Positions 9,274 to 18,548 of a DNA stretch of 60,021 bases are shown piece after piece (positions within the stretch are counted from its first letter, which is position 1; each line of letters begins with the position of its first letter). The notes under the pieces are model-generated. The model had not been told where the DNA came from. It saw only the letters and a list, made by a program, of their open reading frames with translations, and did not search any database. Origin of the DNA: Xenococcus sp. MO_188.B8 (GTDB taxonomy: Bacteria > Cyanobacteriota > Cyanobacteriia > Cyanobacteriales > Xenococcaceae); contig JASJDR010000039.1 of assembly GCA_030065615.1 (NCBI GenBank), forward strand, positions 1-60,021, in the 5' to 3' direction. The translations under genes and the position numbers were made by a program.

Positions 9274-10383
9274 CTATTGAACCATTTCTCGAAGTCCTAA
9301 ACCCAAGGCAATTCCCAAGCCAGAGCGATCACTTGAAGACAGCTCATCACTAACTTCTAAAGCCAAAGTAGCTACAGGATCGACCTGCATAGCAGGTAAA
9401 TTTAGTCTTTGGGTAAAAAAGTCATCAATCTGTTCAATTCCTGCTCCTGGACCGGCTAAAAGCAGTTGAGCAATTTCTAAATCGTCACTTTGATTGAGAT
9501 AGAAATTAATTGAGCGGCCTAGTTCTTCAATTAGTTCCCCAAGAACTTTGAGCAGAGCCGATAAACCAGGATTTTGTTGAGTTACTCCTGTATCATCGCC
9601 ATCTTGGGGGCTAGGCATCAGACTAACATCTTGTAGGAGTTCGATATCGTCAGACATTGGTAAACCCATAGCTTGAGCGTAAGCTTGGTGCATTTGAGAT
9701 GTCCCGAGGGGAACGGTTCGCGAAAACTGAGGAACCCCTTCGACAATAATGGCAATTTCCGTACTATCAAACTCAATATCAACTAAGACTACGGCTTCTT
9801 TAGACCCAAATTGACGTAGTTGTTCTTTGATAGTTCTAATCAAAGCAAAACTATTAATTTCTAAGACTCTTAATTTCAGGTCTGCTTGCTCAAAAATTTC
9901 TAAATAGAGGTCTGTTACTTCTTGTCTGGTGGCGACTAGTAAAACATTGACTTTTTCAATACCATCTTCGTCCATAAAATAACCTAGCTTGACATAGTCA
10001 AGATCCACTTCTTCTCTAGGATAAGGTAAGTACATCGATGCTTCATGAACCATAACCATATTCTTGAGTTCTTCCTCATCAAGCTCTGCTGGGACGGGGA
10101 TGACCCGGATAATAGCTTCTCGCATTGGTACTGCGGAAATAACTTGGGAGGCATTGATCCGATGTTGTTTAAAAGTATCTTGGATCAGTTCTGATAAAGT
10201 CAAAGAATCTATAATTTGTCCATTTTCATAGACCCCTTCTGGCATGTCGGCAGATACATTGGTCAATAATTTATATTGTTGACCCTGTTTGGCAATTTGA
10301 GCAATATTAATTCGTTGTGGATTAATTTCGATTCCCACGACATCAGGTTTTTTCGCAAATAGATTGGTGATTTGTTTGAACAT
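9274..10383 (-). CDS. pilM: Type IV pilus assembly ATPase-fold protein PilM
   Basis: PilM is an actin-like (FtsA-related) cytoplasmic protein. The 369-residue product shows the expected features: GIEINPQRINIAQI at the N-terminus (phosphate-1 motif region), AVPMREAIIRVIPVPAELDEEELKNMV, VVLVDIEFDSTEIAII (phosphate-2), and LLLAGPGAGIEQIDDFF (adenosine motif). It anchors the pilNOQ complex at the cytoplasmic face through the PilN N-terminus. It is the first gene of the minus-strand operon, so the promoter must lie in the gap after 10383. In that gap the sequence is AT-rich. Confidence 0.95.
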   Translation of the reverse strand: MFKQITNLFAKKPDVVGIEINPQRINIAQIAKQGQQYKLLTNVSADMPEGVYENGQIIDSLTLSELIQDTFKQHRINASQVISAVPMREAIIRVIPVPAELDEEELKNMVMVHEASMYLPYPREEVDLDYVKLGYFMDEDGIEKVNVLLVATRQEVTDLYLEIFEQADLKLRVLEINSFALIRTIKEQLRQFGSKEAVVLVDIEFDSTEIAIIVEGVPQFSRTVPLGTSQMHQAYAQAMGLPMSDDIELLQDVSLMPSPQDGDDTGVTQQNPGLSALLKVLGELIEELGRSINFYLNQSDDLEIAQLLLAGPGAGIEQIDDFFTQRLNLPAMQVDPVATLALEVSDELSSSDRSGLGIALGLGLREMVQ

Positions 10384-10689
10384 TGCCTAATCCTCGATTA
10401 CTGTTGCCAAAAATATATTGATAAATATGAGCTACTTTTAGAATTTATACCTTGTCAAATGTTTTTTTTTAAGTTAAACATTGATTTGGTTTTAGATACC
10501 TTTAATTATGGTCAACTATCTAGGACATTGTAGCTGCAAAAAATGATTTTCAATAATAAGTGCTTATACCGAAAAAATTAAATTATTTTATTTATTTACT
10601 AGTTACAATTACTGAAGAGTTCTTGATTGTTAATTATTTGGCAGTCTACTTTAATTTATTGATGATAATTGAATTCTAGGAAAAAGATT
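10384..10689. other. Divergent intergenic region between pilM and the sugar-binding protein gene
   Basis: This is AT-rich sequence of about 300 bp that must hold the promoters of the pil operon (minus) and of the solute-binding protein gene (plus). I see no convincing -35/-10 pair or operator, and no open frame. Confidence 0.4.
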
Positions 10690-12024
10690 GTGAAAAAACT
10701 AAAGATTACTCGTTGGCTATCGACTAGTTTGCTTGTGGGGGGACTATGTGGTTGTGGAGCTGCCCCTGTTAGTAATTCCGAAGAGATCGAGTTTTGGACG
10801 ATGCAATTGCAACCACAGTTCAATAGCTATTTTGAGCAAATAAATAATGCTTTTACCCAAGATCAAGCAATGCCAGTACGCTGGATCGATATTCCTTGGT
10901 CAGCCATGGAGAGTAAAATTTTAACAGCAATTTCAGCTAAGACTGCCCCCGATGTAGTTAATCTCAATCCTAATTTTGCTTCCCAATTAGCATCCCGTAA
11001 TGCTTGGCTAGATTTAGATGAAGTAATTACCCCTGAGGCTCAACAAACTTACTTACCGAAGATTTGGCAAGCAAGTAGTATAGAAGTTTGTCAAACTCGC
11101 GCGTTCCCTAGCTCGGGAAACCCGAGCGGGGTCGCTCGTCAGGAAAATAACTGTGAACCTTTTACTTTTGGTCTTCCTTGGTATTTAACCACAAGGGTAA
11201 CTATTTACAATCAAAAGATACTCCAAGAAGCAGGTCTTAAGCAGCCTCCACAAAATTATCAAGAATTGGCAGTAGCGGCCAAACAAGTTAAAAATCAAAC
11301 GGGAAAATACGCTTTTTTTGTCACCTTCGCTCCTGGAGATTCGGGAGAAGTTTTAGAATCGATGGTACAAATGGGAGTTACCTTAGTCGATGAAGAGGGT
11401 AAGGCGGCTTTCGATACTCCTGAAGGCAGAGCTGCTTTTCGTTATTGGGTAGATTTATACCAAGACAAATTATTACCACCAGAAGTGCTTACTCAAGGAC
11501 ATCGTTATGCTGTGGAACTTTATCAAGCAGGAGAAACGGCATTATTATCTTCTGGTGCGGAGTTTTTGAATGCGATCGCGACTAATGCTCCTACCATAGC
11601 AGAAGTGTCGGCAGCTGCACCCCAAATTACAGGAAAAACTGGTAAAAAAAATGTTGCCGTGATGAATCTCGCGATTCCCCGAGATACAGATCAACCAGAG
11701 AAAGCTTTGGATTATGCTTTATTTGTTACCAATACAGCTAATCAGCTAGCTTTTGCCAAAGAGGCTAATGTCCTGCCTTCCACTACCGCAGCAGTTAATC
11801 AATACATTAAGCAGTTAGAACAACAAGAAAGCATCACTCCCGTCGAGCAAGCAAGAAAAGTCAGTGCCATGCAACTCAAAGATGCTGAAGTATTAATTCC
11901 TGCGATGGATAATCTCCAAGTCTTGCAAAAAGTTATTTATGAAAATTTACAATCAGCTATGTTAGGAGAAAAAACTGTAGAACAAGCTGTCCAGGATGCA
12001 GCGACGGCATGGAATAGTCAATGA
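10690..12024 (+). CDS. ABC transporter sugar-binding lipoprotein (family 1 extracellular solute-binding protein)
   Basis: This 444-residue periplasmic binding lipoprotein has a basic N-terminus, a hydrophobic stretch and a lipobox (LCGCG, acylated Cys near residue 23). It is followed by family 1 features: IEFWTMQLQPQFNSYFEQI, DVVNLNPNFASQLA, FGLPWYLTTRVTIYNQ and a C-terminal QAVQDAATAWN. It probably delivers a sugar or glycerol-type solute to a permease encoded elsewhere. The best start is the GTG at 10690, preceded by AGGA at an 8-base distance, rather than the upstream TTG. An insertion at about residues 136-150 (RAFPSSGNPSGVARQ) is encoded by a palindromic repeat and looks foreign to the family. 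Confidence 0.88.
   Translation: MKKLKITRWLSTSLLVGGLCGCGAAPVSNSEEIEFWTMQLQPQFNSYFEQINNAFTQDQAMPVRWIDIPWSAMESKILTAISAKTAPDVVNLNPNFASQLASRNAWLDLDEVITPEAQQTYLPKIWQASSIEVCQTRAFPSSGNPSGVARQENNCEPFTFGLPWYLTTRVTIYNQKILQEAGLKQPPQNYQELAVAAKQVKNQTGKYAFFVTFAPGDSGEVLESMVQMGVTLVDEEGKAAFDTPEGRAAFRYWVDLYQDKLLPPEVLTQGHRYAVELYQAGETALLSSGAEFLNAIATNAPTIAEVSAAAPQITGKTGKKNVAVMNLAIPRDTDQPEKALDYALFVTNTANQLAFAKEANVLPSTTAAVNQYIKQLEQQESITPVEQARKVSAMQLKDAEVLIPAMDNLQVLQKVIYENLQSAMLGEKTVEQAVQDAATAWNSQ
11098..11140. repeat. Palindromic repeat inserted in frame in the binding-protein gene
   Basis: The core is GCTCGGG AAA CCCGAGC at 11111-11127, a perfect 7-bp stem with a 3-base loop, flanked by GC-rich sequence in an otherwise AT-rich gene. 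Its length keeps the reading frame, and it encodes the odd segment AFPSSGNPSGVAR between two Cys residues that probably bracketed a shorter loop before. Confidence 0.5.
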
Positions 12025-12032
12025 TCATTGAA

Positions 12033-12050
12033 CAGCGCTTACAAGCGCTG
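12033..12050 (+). terminator. Hairpin after the binding-protein gene
   Basis: CAGCGCTT and AAGCGCTG form a perfect 8-bp stem 9 bp after the stop codon. There is no U-run, so it may be an attenuating hairpin or a repeat rather than a full terminator. Confidence 0.4.
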
Positions 12051-12626
12051 GCCATCCGTAGATTAATGAAAGAAGCAGTCACAATCAAAAAGATTAATCC
12101 TACTCGTAAAGTGTCAACTTTGTTTTAAAGATGTCTTGTTAATTGTGACTTTCTTAAGCTAAAGACGCTGAAAATTAGTTCTGCTGAAGAAAGAGAAAGG
12201 GTAGTAAATTCTTTGGGCCTTGATAATTTAGATGATAAATTTTCTACAAAAGAATAAATTTTTGTTAGCTTTAACCATCTTTGAAGATAAGCAAGCTCCC
12301 CGAACCTTAGCCTAATCCTTGATGAATTATTTTCTGATGATTTTTTTTTGTCTAACCCACAGTTATTCTCAAGAGATTTAAACATAAGAAAATTATTTAA
12401 AGCTTTACTTATCAATATTATTCCCTAATTTTTCAGAAAAATCATAGTTCTGATTCCTTGCTCTTTAAAAACTATGCCTAATTCATTAGGCGCAGAACTA
12501 TTTCAGGGATAAGCTTAGAAAAGTTTAAGTCTAATTGGATTGATGATAGAATTGTCCGTGAGGATTTGAAACTTTTTTCTGGCGCTGCAAAGTCCAACCT
12601 GTAAGATTTTTATAAATAATTGATGA
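12051..12626. other. Gene-poor stretch between the binding protein and pentapeptide gene
   Basis: About 575 bp of AT-rich sequence. Open frames on both strands (for example 12125-12415 minus) have poor composition and no recognisable motif. A plus-strand stretch near 12155-12260 reads ISSAEEREREV-like acidic sequence and could be a gene remnant, but I cannot assign it. No repeat array or RNA gene is seen. Confidence 0.3.
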
Positions 12627-13550
12627 TTAATCTTTTCTAATCCAACTAGCTTGTTGAGGATCAAAATTAATATCAAAACGAGTATTCTTATTGTAATAAA
12701 CATCGTAAGAATATTCTGATGGTAATTGAGCGCCTTCCAGGCAAGCATCTGAAAAATCAGCTTTCAATAAATAAGCTCCCGTCAAATTTGCTTCTTTTAA
12801 GAGCGCTTTCGTAAAATTTGCTCTTTCTAAATGAGCATCTTGTAAGTTAGCTTTTTTAAACCTAGATTGCGTAAAATTAACCTGAGTTAGAATCGCTTTA
12901 CTTAAATCAGCACGACTTAAGTTAACTTGAATAAAACTAGAATTACTTAAGTTAGCACTATTAAAATTAATTTTTCGGCAATTAGAGCCGCTTAAGTTAA
13001 CATTTTTTAGAGTGACTCCCATTAATGGTGCTTGACGAAGATCACTTTTGCGAAAATCAGTTTCTCCTTTAGAGTACTTTTTAAATATTTCAAACGGCTT
13101 AACCAGAGAAATCGCCTGAGGATTATAAATATTAAATAAATTAGCCAGAAAAAAATCAACAGTTCTGCGTTTAATATAGCCTCGCTCTGTTGCTAGATTA
13201 TGAAATCTAACTTTTTTTTGTTGAAATTGCTGCAATTTAGTTAAAATGGCAATCTGATCTTCATCTAGTAATGCAGCCTCTTTAAAGTAATATAGTAAAG
13301 GCTTTTTTTCTGGTTGCTGAACAAGTTTTAACCATTTATCTGCAAAAAAGTCTACTGTTTCTTGTTTTATCCAACCGTGCAAAACCAAAATTTCACCAAT
13401 TTTTAAGCCACATTCTTTTTGCTCTTGTAAAGCCAGCTCTACTTGACTAATTGAAATTAATCCCGTCTCGACTAATATTAGTCCTAGGGGTTTCTTGTTA
13501 GCAGTCGTGGTCGTCAAGAATGATGTATCTTTATTGCAAAAATTATTCAT
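12627..13550 (-). CDS. Pentapeptide-repeat protein with MshEN-like N-terminal repeats
   Basis: The protein has about 307 residues in two parts. Residues 20-140 contain two segments like the GspE/MshE N-terminal domain (LGLILVETGLISISQVELAL, then IKQETVDFFADKW). This fold binds cyclic-di-GMP in some proteins. Residues 165-280 are pentapeptide repeats of the A(N/D)LxX type (ANLSNSSF, ADLSKAIL, ANLQDAHLERANF, ANLTGAYL), forming a right-handed beta-helix. It ends in a short tail. I prefer the ATG at 13550 over the TTG at 13568. Function is unknown. The combination suggests a scaffold that may sense a nucleotide. Confidence 0.8.
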   Translation of the reverse strand: MNNFCNKDTSFLTTTTANKKPLGLILVETGLISISQVELALQEQKECGLKIGEILVLHGWIKQETVDFFADKWLKLVQQPEKKPLLYYFKEAALLDEDQIAILTKLQQFQQKKVRFHNLATERGYIKRRTVDFFLANLFNIYNPQAISLVKPFEIFKKYSKGETDFRKSDLRQAPLMGVTLKNVNLSGSNCRKINFNSANLSNSSFIQVNLSRADLSKAILTQVNFTQSRFKKANLQDAHLERANFTKALLKEANLTGAYLLKADFSDACLEGAQLPSEYSYDVYYNKNTRFDINFDPQQASWIRKD

Positions 13551-13892
13551 AGTTACTTTTGCAAGCAAAATATTACAAAAAGAAGTTATTTAATTTAGTA
13601 AACATATTAAAACATAATTATCAGTCTGATTATGGATAGGTTAAAGCTGAAAAATACTATGGTTGTGAGATTTTAACGTCAATTCGAAGAGTTGTGTAAA
13701 GAAGTGAAAACCATAGGTTAAAGGTTAATAGCAAGTAGTTCAGTACCCTTAGATCCTTTGCTTATTAACATTCGTTAACTGAATGATCATAATGTACCTG
13801 AAATATTGCAGAATGTAACTTTAGCAGCCTAAAGTTGGGGGAACCCTTGCTAGCTATATAGTCACAGCAATAATAGCTAAGTATTAAAAATA
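13551..13892. other. Regulatory region upstream of acsF
   Basis: A 342-bp divergent intergenic region serving acsF (plus) and the pentapeptide gene (minus). It is AT-rich with no open frame. The acsF promoter should lie here, but no consensus -35/-10 pair stands out by eye. Confidence 0.3.
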
Positions 13893-14969
13893 ATGGTAGA
13901 TAGTCTAAAAAAACCTAAATTTGAGGAAATTCGTCCAGGAGTTAAAGTTCCTGCAAAAGAAACCATTCTCACTCCTCGATTCTACACTACAGATTTTGAG
14001 GAGATGGCTAATATGGACATCTCCCTTAACGAAGATGAGTTAAAAGCAATCCTAGAAGAATTCCGCGTTGATTATAATCGCCATCATTTTGTCAGAGACG
14101 AACAATTTGATCGCAGTTGGGACAATATCGATGGTGAGACTCGTCAAGTATTCGTTGAATTTCTGGAACGTTCTTGTACAGCAGAATTTTCTGGTTTTCT
14201 GCTCTACAAAGAATTAGGAAGACGTTTAAAAGGTAGAAACCCCGTACTCGCAGAAATTTTCACTCTGATGTCACGGGATGAAGCCCGCCATGCGGGATTC
14301 CTCAACAAAGCCTTATCCGACTTCAATCTGTCTTTGGATCTAGGTTTTCTAACTAAGAGTCGTAAATATACTTTCTTTAAACCCAAATTTATTTTCTACG
14401 CAACTTATCTTTCTGAGAAGATAGGTTATTGGCGTTACATCACGATCTATCGTCATTTGGAACAAAATCCTAACGATATGATTTATCCGATCTTCAGCTT
14501 CTTTGAGAATTGGTGTCAGGATGAAAATCGTCATGGTGATTTCTTCGATGCCATCATGAAAGCACAACCCCAAACCCTCAATGATTGGAAAGCTAGATTA
14601 TGGTGTCGCTTCTTCTTGCTTTCTGTATTTGCCACCATGTATCTCAATGATGTTCAACGTTCTACTTTCTACGCTGCTATCGGTTTAGATGCTCGCGAAT
14701 ATGACAAGTTGGTAATTGAGAAAACTAACGATACCGCTGGCAGAGTTTTTCCCCTTGTGCTGGATGTCGAAAATCCTGAATTTTACGAGCGTTTAGAAGT
14801 TTGTGTAACGAACAATGATCGCTTGAGAGAAATTGCTGAATCCAACGGCGCTGCTCCTGTTAAGTTCTTACGCAAGTTACCTTATTATGTTTCCAATGGT
14901 TGGCAACTACTGAAGATGTATTTAATCAAGCCAATTCGTGTTGATCAATTAGAAGGAACTGTTCGGTAG
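13893..14969 (+). CDS. acsF: Mg-protoporphyrin IX monomethyl ester oxidative cyclase AcsF
   Basis: AcsF forms the fifth ring of chlorophyll, oxidising Mg-protoporphyrin IX monomethyl ester to 3,8-divinyl protochlorophyllide with O2. The 358-residue protein is a ferritin-like di-iron enzyme. The carboxylate/His ligands are visible in the pairs [14 protein letters not shown] / [11 protein letters not shown] and [14 protein letters not shown]. The N-terminal [23 protein letters not shown] is typical of the cyanobacterial enzyme. Length and start fit the family. Many cyanobacteria carry two isozymes for high and low oxygen. The sequence alone does not tell which this is, though the opening looks like the aerobic type. 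Confidence 0.97.
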   Translation: MVDSLKKPKFEEIRPGVKVPAKETILTPRFYTTDFEEMANMDISLNEDELKAILEEFRVDYNRHHFVRDEQFDRSWDNIDGETRQVFVEFLERSCTAEFSGFLLYKELGRRLKGRNPVLAEIFTLMSRDEARHAGFLNKALSDFNLSLDLGFLTKSRKYTFFKPKFIFYATYLSEKIGYWRYITIYRHLEQNPNDMIYPIFSFFENWCQDENRHGDFFDAIMKAQPQTLNDWKARLWCRFFLLSVFATMYLNDVQRSTFYAAIGLDAREYDKLVIEKTNDTAGRVFPLVLDVENPEFYERLEVCVTNNDRLREIAESNGAAPVKFLRKLPYYVSNGWQLLKMYLIKPIRVDQLEGTVR

Positions 14970-14995
14970 ATAATTTTTACGCAAAAAACACAGGA

Positions 14996-15018
14996 TAGGG
15001 TGGGCATTGCCTACCCTA
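14996..15018 (+). repeat. Palindromic repeat/terminator after acsF
   Basis: TAGGGTGGGC and GCCTACCCTA form a 10-bp stem with one G-U pair around a 3-base loop, 27 bp after the acsF stop codon. This GGGTGGGCATTGCC type of palindrome is common between cyanobacterial genes. It could terminate acsF although no U-run follows. Confidence 0.5.
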
Positions 15019-15105
15019 AAACATGTGTAAACCATTTCCCTGCTTCAAGACTTCAGTTTTGAATCCGAAAGCATGGATCAAGTATAAATCTCGTCTATAA
15101 ATTAT

Positions 15106-15681
15106 TTAATTATTCATTGTATTGTCGTCCCAAAGTCGATCTAACTGATATTTCCAGGCAGCGAGAAATCTTTGCCTTTGCTCAGGAGTTTGATCCATAC
15201 CTCCGAGCATTCCTTCTTGATAAAATCTTTCTAAAGTCTGATAGGTAGTGGTTTTGGTTTGGCCTTGAAGTTTAGACGCTTGGATAACTGCTAAGATTCG
15301 TTTTTCCATCAATTGCCTAAATAATCCAGATAATCCTTGCTCCGCCAAAGATACCAGAGAAGAAATAGCATGACAAAAATCTTTTTCAATTAAGCTGGCA
15401 ACACGATGATGATAGACTGCCCATAAAACATTTTCTGCTAAGGCATAGCGAATTTCTCCTGTAAACTCAAAATTGGCTTCCAATATAGGAATTAGTAAAG
15501 GTTGTACTTCTTGTATGGAGGCAATAGTAGTGAGAATTCTTAACCAAGATTTATCTTCAGATAAGATGACAAGTATGGTTGTGCCATCATGATCAATTTG
15601 CCAAGTATCTTCTGTTTTGTGAGACAGAGTAGCTTGCGAAAACATTTGCTTTAGTATGGGTTCGATGATCTCAAGTTGCAT
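15106..15681 (-). CDS. Conserved hypothetical protein (YbjN/CesT-like fold suspected)
   Basis: A soluble 191-residue protein with no signal peptide or TM segment. The first half alternates short strands and helices (TWQIDHDGTTILVILSEDKSWLRILTTI, then LLIPILEANFEFTGEIRYALAENVLWAVYHH), the pattern of the YbjN/type III chaperone-like fold. The second half is helical. I do not recognise a specific family or function. It is convergent with acsF and 81 bp downstream of the methyltransferase gene on the same strand, so the two could be co-transcribed. Confidence 0.7.
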   Translation of the reverse strand: MQLEIIEPILKQMFSQATLSHKTEDTWQIDHDGTTILVILSEDKSWLRILTTIASIQEVQPLLIPILEANFEFTGEIRYALAENVLWAVYHHRVASLIEKDFCHAISSLVSLAEQGLSGLFRQLMEKRILAVIQASKLQGQTKTTTYQTLERFYQEGMLGGMDQTPEQRQRFLAAWKYQLDRLWDDNTMNN

Positions 15682-15762
15682 AGATTATGGGTAGAGAGAT
15701 TGGTTATTGTGTCAAGCTTAAGTAGCCAGAAATTATCAAGAGGGAATTCATTTAGATAATTT

Positions 15763-16350
15763 TTAGCTTTTTCGTTCAATGTAAACCATGCGAGTTCGGA
15801 TTGAAATCCTGAGAGTGGGAGAAGTCCAACCTACAATGAAATAATCTTCGATCGCATCTTCGATGGCAATTTGTGAGTGATCGTAAACTGGAACAATAAC
15901 ATTGGAAATATACTCTGCTGTAGTTTCATCGAGGCTTACTAGAATAGATTGGCGAGCAATTCGACGCATGTGGTTGATAGCTGTTATAGCATCTTTTACA
16001 CATAACAAAGAGCCCAAACAAAAAACAAAATCGTAGGAATGGCTATCAATTTTAGCCCGGGCTGTTTCCATCGTATTATGGATGATTTTGTAACCTCTTT
16101 GGGCTGCGTATTTCAGCATCTTATCTGAAATGTCAATCCCAGTATATTGAAAATCTCCCTGCAAAAATTCACTTAAAGTCCCTGTCCCACAGCCAATATC
16201 TAAGATATTGCCTTGAACATGATTGTATCGATTAAAGATTTTTGACGCCTCATTTAAGTGCTGCACACTATATTTGGGATCTTTTAACAAATTGTCGTAT
16301 TGGGCAGCGAATCCATCATAAAATTCTTCAGCAGAAATTTTTTTTGACAT
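15763..16350 (-). CDS. Class I SAM-dependent methyltransferase
   Basis: A 195-residue Rossmann-fold methyltransferase. Motif I is clear (GNILDIGCGTGTLSEFL, about residues 45-60), followed by YTGIDISDKML (acidic residue that binds the SAM ribose) and FVFCLGSLLCV (motif IV region). The C-terminal part (IRTRMVYIE) completes the sheet. The substrate cannot be told. The upstream helix EEFYDGFAAQYDNLL resembles small-molecule methyltransferases. The ATG at 16350 fits the usual start relative to motif I. Confidence 0.85.
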   Translation of the reverse strand: MSKKISAEEFYDGFAAQYDNLLKDPKYSVQHLNEASKIFNRYNHVQGNILDIGCGTGTLSEFLQGDFQYTGIDISDKMLKYAAQRGYKIIHNTMETARAKIDSHSYDFVFCLGSLLCVKDAITAINHMRRIARQSILVSLDETTAEYISNVIVPVYDHSQIAIEDAIEDYFIVGWTSPTLRISIRTRMVYIERKS

Positions 16351-16471
16351 AAGTTTTATTCCTCAAAACAAAGTTGGCGCTCTACTAGGTGAGGAGGAGC
16401 TCAACCAGTCTAGAAGATCAATAAAAGAGAATCTGTATACGTGTTAATCTAAAATTTAGAGTCTTGGGATC

Positions 16472-16500
16472 TTGACTTTAAAAATTTTATTTTCTATTTT
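16472..16500 (+). promoter_or_regulatory. Possible sppA promoter
   Basis: TTGACT at 16472-16477 and TATTTT at 16495-16500 are separated by 17 bp. The -10 box lies only 12 bp before the sppA ATG, which would give a very short leader, consistent with the absence of a ribosome binding site. Confidence 0.35.
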
Positions 16501-16512
16501 GATAAGTATTAG

Positions 16513-17337
16513 ATGATTTGGCCGTTTAAAAAAAGAACCAAAAAACAGATAGCAAAAATTGAGATTACAGGAGCGATCGCGTCTGAGACCCGTAAACGAG
16601 TACTTAAAGCCTTAAAAACTGTAGAAGAGAAGGAATTTCCCGCACTTTTGTTGCGAATTGACTCTCCTGGGGGAACAGTGGGAGACTCCCAAGAAATTTA
16701 CTCTGCCCTACAACGTCTCCAGAAAGAGCAGGATGTCAAAGTTGTGGCGAGTTTTGGCAATATTTCGGCATCAGGAGGTGTTTACATCGGTGTCGGAGCC
16801 AAACATATTGTTGCTAATCCAGGTACGATTACTGGCAGTATCGGAGTTATTTTACGAGGCAATAATTTAGAACGGTTACTAGATAAGATTGGAGTTTCCT
16901 TTAAAACTATCAAATCTGGCCCTTATAAAGATATTTTGTCTTTTGATCGTGAACTAACCACTGAAGAAGAACATATTCTTCAGGAATTGATTGATGTTAG
17001 TTACGGTCAATTTGTCAAGACAGTAGCCCAAGGACGGAATCTAGACGAAGCAACCGTGAGAACCTTTGCCGACGGACGAATTTTTACTGGAGAGCAAGCT
17101 GTAGAATTGGGTGTAGTAGATCGCCTAGGCACAGAAGAAGATGCTCGTATTTGGGCAGCAAAATTAGCGGGTTTAGATCCAGAAAAAGCCGAATGTTTCA
17201 CCATCGAAGAACCTAAATCCTTGATCAATAAAATTATTCCCGGGAGAAGCCAAGCATCTCGTATCGGTTCGGCTATCAATTGGCTAGAATTTGAACTCAT
17301 GACTTCTGGTCAACCATTATGGTTATATCGACCCTAA
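16513..17337 (+). CDS. sppA: Signal peptide peptidase SppA (short form, S49 family)
   Basis: SppA cleaves signal peptides left in the membrane after export. This 274-residue short form has a single S49 domain. The catalytic Ser lies in NISASGGVYIGV (about residue 93), and the general-base Lys in IKSGPYKDILSFDR (about residue 144). LLLRIDSPGGTVGDS and NPGTITGSIGVI complete the family signature. It lacks the N-terminal TM helix and the second domain of the E. coli enzyme. Cyanobacterial paralogs of this kind are linked to thylakoid protein turnover. The start at 16513 follows the usual MIWPFK opening. Confidence 0.92.
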   Translation: MIWPFKKRTKKQIAKIEITGAIASETRKRVLKALKTVEEKEFPALLLRIDSPGGTVGDSQEIYSALQRLQKEQDVKVVASFGNISASGGVYIGVGAKHIVANPGTITGSIGVILRGNNLERLLDKIGVSFKTIKSGPYKDILSFDRELTTEEEHILQELIDVSYGQFVKTVAQGRNLDEATVRTFADGRIFTGEQAVELGVVDRLGTEEDARIWAAKLAGLDPEKAECFTIEEPKSLINKIIPGRSQASRIGSAINWLEFELMTSGQPLWLYRP

Positions 17338-17375
17338 TTCTTGGCATTTATCCCAATTAAAGTCACAATAAACGG

Positions 17376-17409
17376 GGAGGAATTGGTTTTTTCCGAACCA
17401 AATTCTCCT
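17376..17409 (+). terminator. Hairpin between sppA and aroH
   Basis: GGAG/CTCC and AATTGGTT/AACCAAATT arms pair around a T-rich loop, 39 bp after sppA. No U-run follows the stem, so it is a weak call. Confidence 0.35.
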
Positions 17410-17479
17410 GCAATAATCAAAATTAAATCAAAAATTTAACTATTAAAATTTTCCATTAAGATTAGGGGAGGAGATCATT

Positions 17480-17866
17480 GTGGAGTGGAAAGTGCGCGGA
17501 ATTCGCGGGGCAACCACGGTTGCTGAAAATAGTGTAGCGGCAATTAGTGAAGGAGTGACAGAACTACTCGACGAAATTGAGGCTCATAATCAATTTAAAT
17601 GTGAAGATATAATTTGTGTCTTCTTTTCTGCTACTCGCGATCTTGACGCTATTTTCCCTGCTGCGATCGCCAGAAAACGCCCTGGTTGGGATCTAGTTCC
17701 TCTTCTCGATTTACAGCAAATGTATGTTCCCGGAAGCTTAGAACGCTGTATCCGAATTCTCATTCAGGTTAATAGTTTTTATCCACAGTCAGCAATGATC
17801 CACCGCTATCTGAGAAATGCTAAGGACTTACGTCCTGATTTGGAAGTAGTTGACAGTATTAGATAG
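17480..17866 (+). CDS. aroH: Chorismate mutase, AroH type
   Basis: The monofunctional AroH-class trimeric chorismate mutase converts chorismate to prephenate for Phe/Tyr synthesis. The 128-residue length is typical. Signatures include VRGIRGATTVAENS at the N-terminus (active-site Arg), IICVFFSATRDLDAIFPA, and VPGSLERCIRILIQVN (Arg and substrate-binding region). The start is a GTG at 17480, well supported by GGGGAGGAG 7-16 bases upstream. It is on the same strand as sppA, 142 bp downstream, probably a separate transcript given the hairpin between them. Confidence 0.95.
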   Translation: MEWKVRGIRGATTVAENSVAAISEGVTELLDEIEAHNQFKCEDIICVFFSATRDLDAIFPAAIARKRPGWDLVPLLDLQQMYVPGSLERCIRILIQVNSFYPQSAMIHRYLRNAKDLRPDLEVVDSIR

Positions 17867-17929
17867 GGACTAGTCTACTATATAAATAGAAATATTCGAA
17901 TAAATCAAAAGCTGTACTCATCTAATAGA

Positions 17930-18535
17930 CTAATCAATAAGTGGCTGCATAGATCTAGCGAAATCCTCCACTGTATTGAAGAATTCATCATACTTATCTA
18001 TCTGAGCTGAGTAGTGAATAATATATGTTCTAGTATCTTTGGGTTCTACTCGGAGCCTAAAAAATATTACTCCTTTCGCATCCTTTTTGCCATCAAATCT
18101 AGAGTAGACAATTTGGTAACCTTTTCCTCCATCAGCAAAGATAAAATTATTTTTTTTAAGTATTTTATTGCCGTATATTCCCAGTCTAGCATTACCATAG
18201 GACTCTAATTTTTTCAAAGCTAGGTCTTGATAAACTTCGTCCACACTCATTGCTTGAGGTAGGCTTTCGACCAACACTTTAATTGTCACATCTTCCTGAC
18301 GGTTTTTATTGATTATTGGGGATAGAGTAACTATTTCAAAGGAGTTTAGTAGAAGAGGGCTATCAACGCCTACTTCTTGCACTCTCCAATCCTTAGGACA
18401 TTTAAGTTCAATCCCATACTCACTAAGAGACGAACAGACCTCACGTTGCTCAGGCAGACAAGTCACCAGACCAAATAGTAGCGTCATCATCAGCGATAGG
18501 CTGATATGATGGGTAATTTTAGCTAAACAATTCAC
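17930..18535 (-). CDS. PsbP-like exported protein
   Basis: A 201-residue protein with a signal peptide (hydrophobic core LSLMMTLLFGLVTC) and a Cys at the end that could be a lipidation site, though the preceding Thr is unusual. The mature part begins EYGIELKCPKDWRVQEV, the pattern at the start of the PsbP/Mog1-type alpha-beta-alpha fold, and continues with QIVYSRF and TYIIHYSAQIDKYDEFFNTVEDFARSM, the typical C-terminal strand-helix of that fold. Function is unknown. It lies 13 bp downstream of the COP23 gene, so the two are likely one operon of exported proteins. Confidence 0.6.
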   Translation of the reverse strand: MNCLAKITHHISLSLMMTLLFGLVTCLPEQREVCSSLSEYGIELKCPKDWRVQEVGVDSPLLLNSFEIVTLSPIINKNRQEDVTIKVLVESLPQAMSVDEVYQDLALKKLESYGNARLGIYGNKILKKNNFIFADGGKGYQIVYSRFDGKKDAKGVIFFRLRVEPKDTRTYIIHYSAQIDKYDEFFNTVEDFARSMQPLID

Positions 18536-18548
18536 AGAAACACTTAAC

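Noticed and set aside
12125..12415. Minus-strand ORF of 96 codons
   Set aside because: No known motif, poor composition, and no ribosome binding site.
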